Assembly: GCA_938030645.1 (NCBI GenBank)
Contig: CALHHQ010000248.1
Location: forward strand, 1 to 7,401
DNA from: an uncultured Rhizobiaceae group bacterium
GTDB taxonomy: Bacteria; Pseudomonadota; Alphaproteobacteria; Rhizobiales; Rhizobiaceae
Length of the DNA: 7,401 bases
Direction: 5' to 3'
Shown: piece by piece, positions 6,497-7,401 of the stretch
Numbering within the stretch: position 1 is the first letter of the stretch
Layout: every line of letters starts with the position of its first letter
Notes under the pieces: model-generated
What the model saw: the letters and a program-made list of their open reading frames with translations, nothing else
Told to the model about the DNA's origin: nothing
The model's database searches: none
Program-made: the position numbers and the translations under genes

Positions 6497-6526
6497 TGGA
6501 ATTTAACCAGCTAAATCCAAATTTAG
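6497..6526. repeat. overlapping AT-rich inverted repeats
   Basis: Two mutually exclusive hairpins share bases. One pairs TGG/ATTTA (6497-6499, 6501-6505) with TAAAT/CCA (6512-6519) around a 6-nt loop with one bulged base. The other pairs CTAAAT (6511-6516) with ATTTAG (6521-6526) around CCAA. No T-tract follows on either strand, so a standard terminator is not supported. The 46-codon small ORF ends inside it. Confidence 0.35.
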
Positions 6527-6643
6527 ATTAGCCTCGCATTTTCCGCCAACCACCACTTCATAATTGGCAACAGGGGCTATCAACCGTGGAACTTCAGTGT
6601 CGCAAGGTTCAAAGTCTTTGAAATCGCCCATATCGTGACCCAT
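6503..6643 (-). CDS. possible small ORF, 46 residues
   Basis: A short ORF on the minus strand, starting ATG at 6643 and ending TAA at 6503-6505. It begins 18 nt after the stop of the TraB-like gene and lies in the same frame, with no stop between. The product starts MGHDMGDFKDFEPCDTEVPR and is acidic at its N-terminus, with two cysteines (C14, C36), a central hydrophobic stretch LIAPVANYEVVV (21-32) and the ending NLDLAG. GGTG about 5 nt before the ATG is a weak Shine-Dalgarno. I do not recognise it. It may be a real small downstream gene, the former C-terminus of the upstream gene after a stop mutation, or chance. Confidence 0.35.
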   Translation of the reverse strand: MGHDMGDFKDFEPCDTEVPRLIAPVANYEVVVGGKCEANLNLDLAG

Positions 6644-6661
6644 AAGATCACCGTAACGACT

Positions 6662-7401
6662 TTAAGCTGCCCCGTAGCAATCCACAGAAGCTAGGTTTGC
6701 ATCTACAGGCTCTTCCGCCATGGCCAAGACCGAACGCGTGCCAACGATGCGATATTCAAACACTTCCTCCAAACTTGAATACAAAGAATCCATATGTGCG
6801 GCACCATATTGTACAGCAACGACCTTACCTTTGTTCGCAGGATTGTTTATTTCCCTGCTCACTGCATCGAACAAGTATTCATCGCGATCATCATATATGT
6901 GTTCATTCAATCGAGATTTTATCGCACCCTCCGAGCGATCAACCTCCGACAAAACTTCAATCAACAATTTTCTAGTTAACGTGAAGAACCCAACAACCGC
7001 CACTAAGAAAATAATAAACGGCAGCAACACCCAAACCCACCATTCAATCTTGTTGAGCGATTCATCAAGCTTCGCACCGTTCAAGTCTGCATGAACCCAT
7101 CGAACCGTCCTCATTGGTCTCGCTGCATCTTCATCATCAATACAATAAGTATAGGTGGATTCATTTGGGGCATCAGGACTCGGCCGTGCCCAGCCTGAAA
7201 ACACAGAATCGTTATTGGATTTGGGATTCGCTTCAGATTTATGCTTAAAATCACCCTGAAAGGTTGCTTTAAAATTTCGCCCCTTGCTCACAAACTTAAA
7301 TGCGCGGCTAAATTTTTTCGCCAGACCGGAATTGGAGCCTTCAAACAAAAAGACATCTGCGCACCATTTTTCCCAATACATTTCTTCATAATACTGAGTA
7401 T
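6662..7401 (-). CDS. membrane protein with TraB/GumN-like motifs, 5' partial
   Basis: The frame stays open to the right edge: in-frame codons before the ATG at 7381 read TQYYEE, so the start probably lies outside the window. Numbering from that internal Met, 239 residues are visible. Near the beginning, ADVFLFEGSNSG (8-19) resembles the strand that precedes the first helices of TraB/PrgY/GumN proteins. VRWVHADLNG (93-102) resembles their conserved ADL segment. A single strong membrane helix follows (WWVWVLLPFIIFLVAVVGFF, 114-133). After it come DDRDEYLFDAV (164-174) and VVAVQYGAAHMDSL (187-200), whose GAAH matches the second GxxH motif of the superfamily. The first GxxH motif would be off-window. 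Members are poorly understood; some relatives (Tiki) are metalloproteases. The assignment rests on motif resemblance and is tentative. Confidence 0.55.
   Translation of the reverse strand, partial: TQYYEEMYWEKWCADVFLFEGSNSGLAKKFSRAFKFVSKGRNFKATFQGDFKHKSEANPKSNNDSVFSGWARPSPDAPNESTYTYCIDDEDAARPMRTVRWVHADLNGAKLDESLNKIEWWVWVLLPFIIFLVAVVGFFTLTRKLLIEVLSEVDRSEGAIKSRLNEHIYDDRDEYLFDAVSREINNPANKGKVVAVQYGAAHMDSLYSSLEEVFEYRIVGTRSVLAMAEEPVDANLASVDCYGAA

Noticed and set aside
5971..6531. 186-codon plus-strand open frame opposite the MFS gene
   Set aside because: Its product is a low-complexity mix of Arg, Thr, Pro and Gln with no fold or motif, and it is the complement of a clear 12-helix transporter.
1..7401. 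Mobile element, CRISPR array, tRNA/rRNA, phage or defence system
   Set aside because: No transposase, integrase, direct-repeat array, cloverleaf or rRNA-like stretch is seen; gene content is ordinary chromosomal.

Overview
This is chromosomal DNA, most likely from an alphaproteobacterium of the Hyphomicrobiales (Rhizobiales) type with roughly even base composition. The best evidence is the 41-residue zinc-free L36 ribosomal protein, an exported DUF1036 protein coupled to pyruvate kinase, an alphaproteobacterial periplasmic-type TPR protein, and TTGAC(A/G)-type -35 candidates. The lineage is inferred from protein families; no rRNA or tRNA is present to confirm it.

The left part (about 200-3090) reads on the plus strand: a ten-helix EamA/DMT transporter, then an exported DUF1036 protein, then pyruvate kinase (pyk). 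The last two overlap by ATGA and form a clear translationally coupled pair. From about 3118 to the right edge everything reads on the minus strand. In transcription order (right to left) it holds a 5'-truncated membrane protein with TraB/GumN-like motifs, a possible 46-residue small ORF, an MFS transporter, rpmJ, an exported TPR protein and a membrane-anchored alpha/beta hydrolase. pyk and the hydrolase converge with only 27 bp between their stop codons and no visible terminator.

The genes are mostly housekeeping (glycolysis, ribosome, envelope, efflux/uptake) and do not form one pathway. There is no sign of mobile DNA, CRISPR, phage or a defence island, and I do not see a convincing new multi-gene system.

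The most interesting signals are regulatory and small-scale. A promoter-like element places the transcription start on the A of the TPR gene's ATG, which predicts a leaderless mRNA. The rpmJ leader has a terminator hairpin, a competing third arm and two candidate promoters. A perfect 15-bp palindrome lies just before the MFS start codon. A 46-codon ORF sits directly behind, and in frame with, the TraB-like gene's stop. The pyruvate kinase also carries the residue signature of the K+-independent class.
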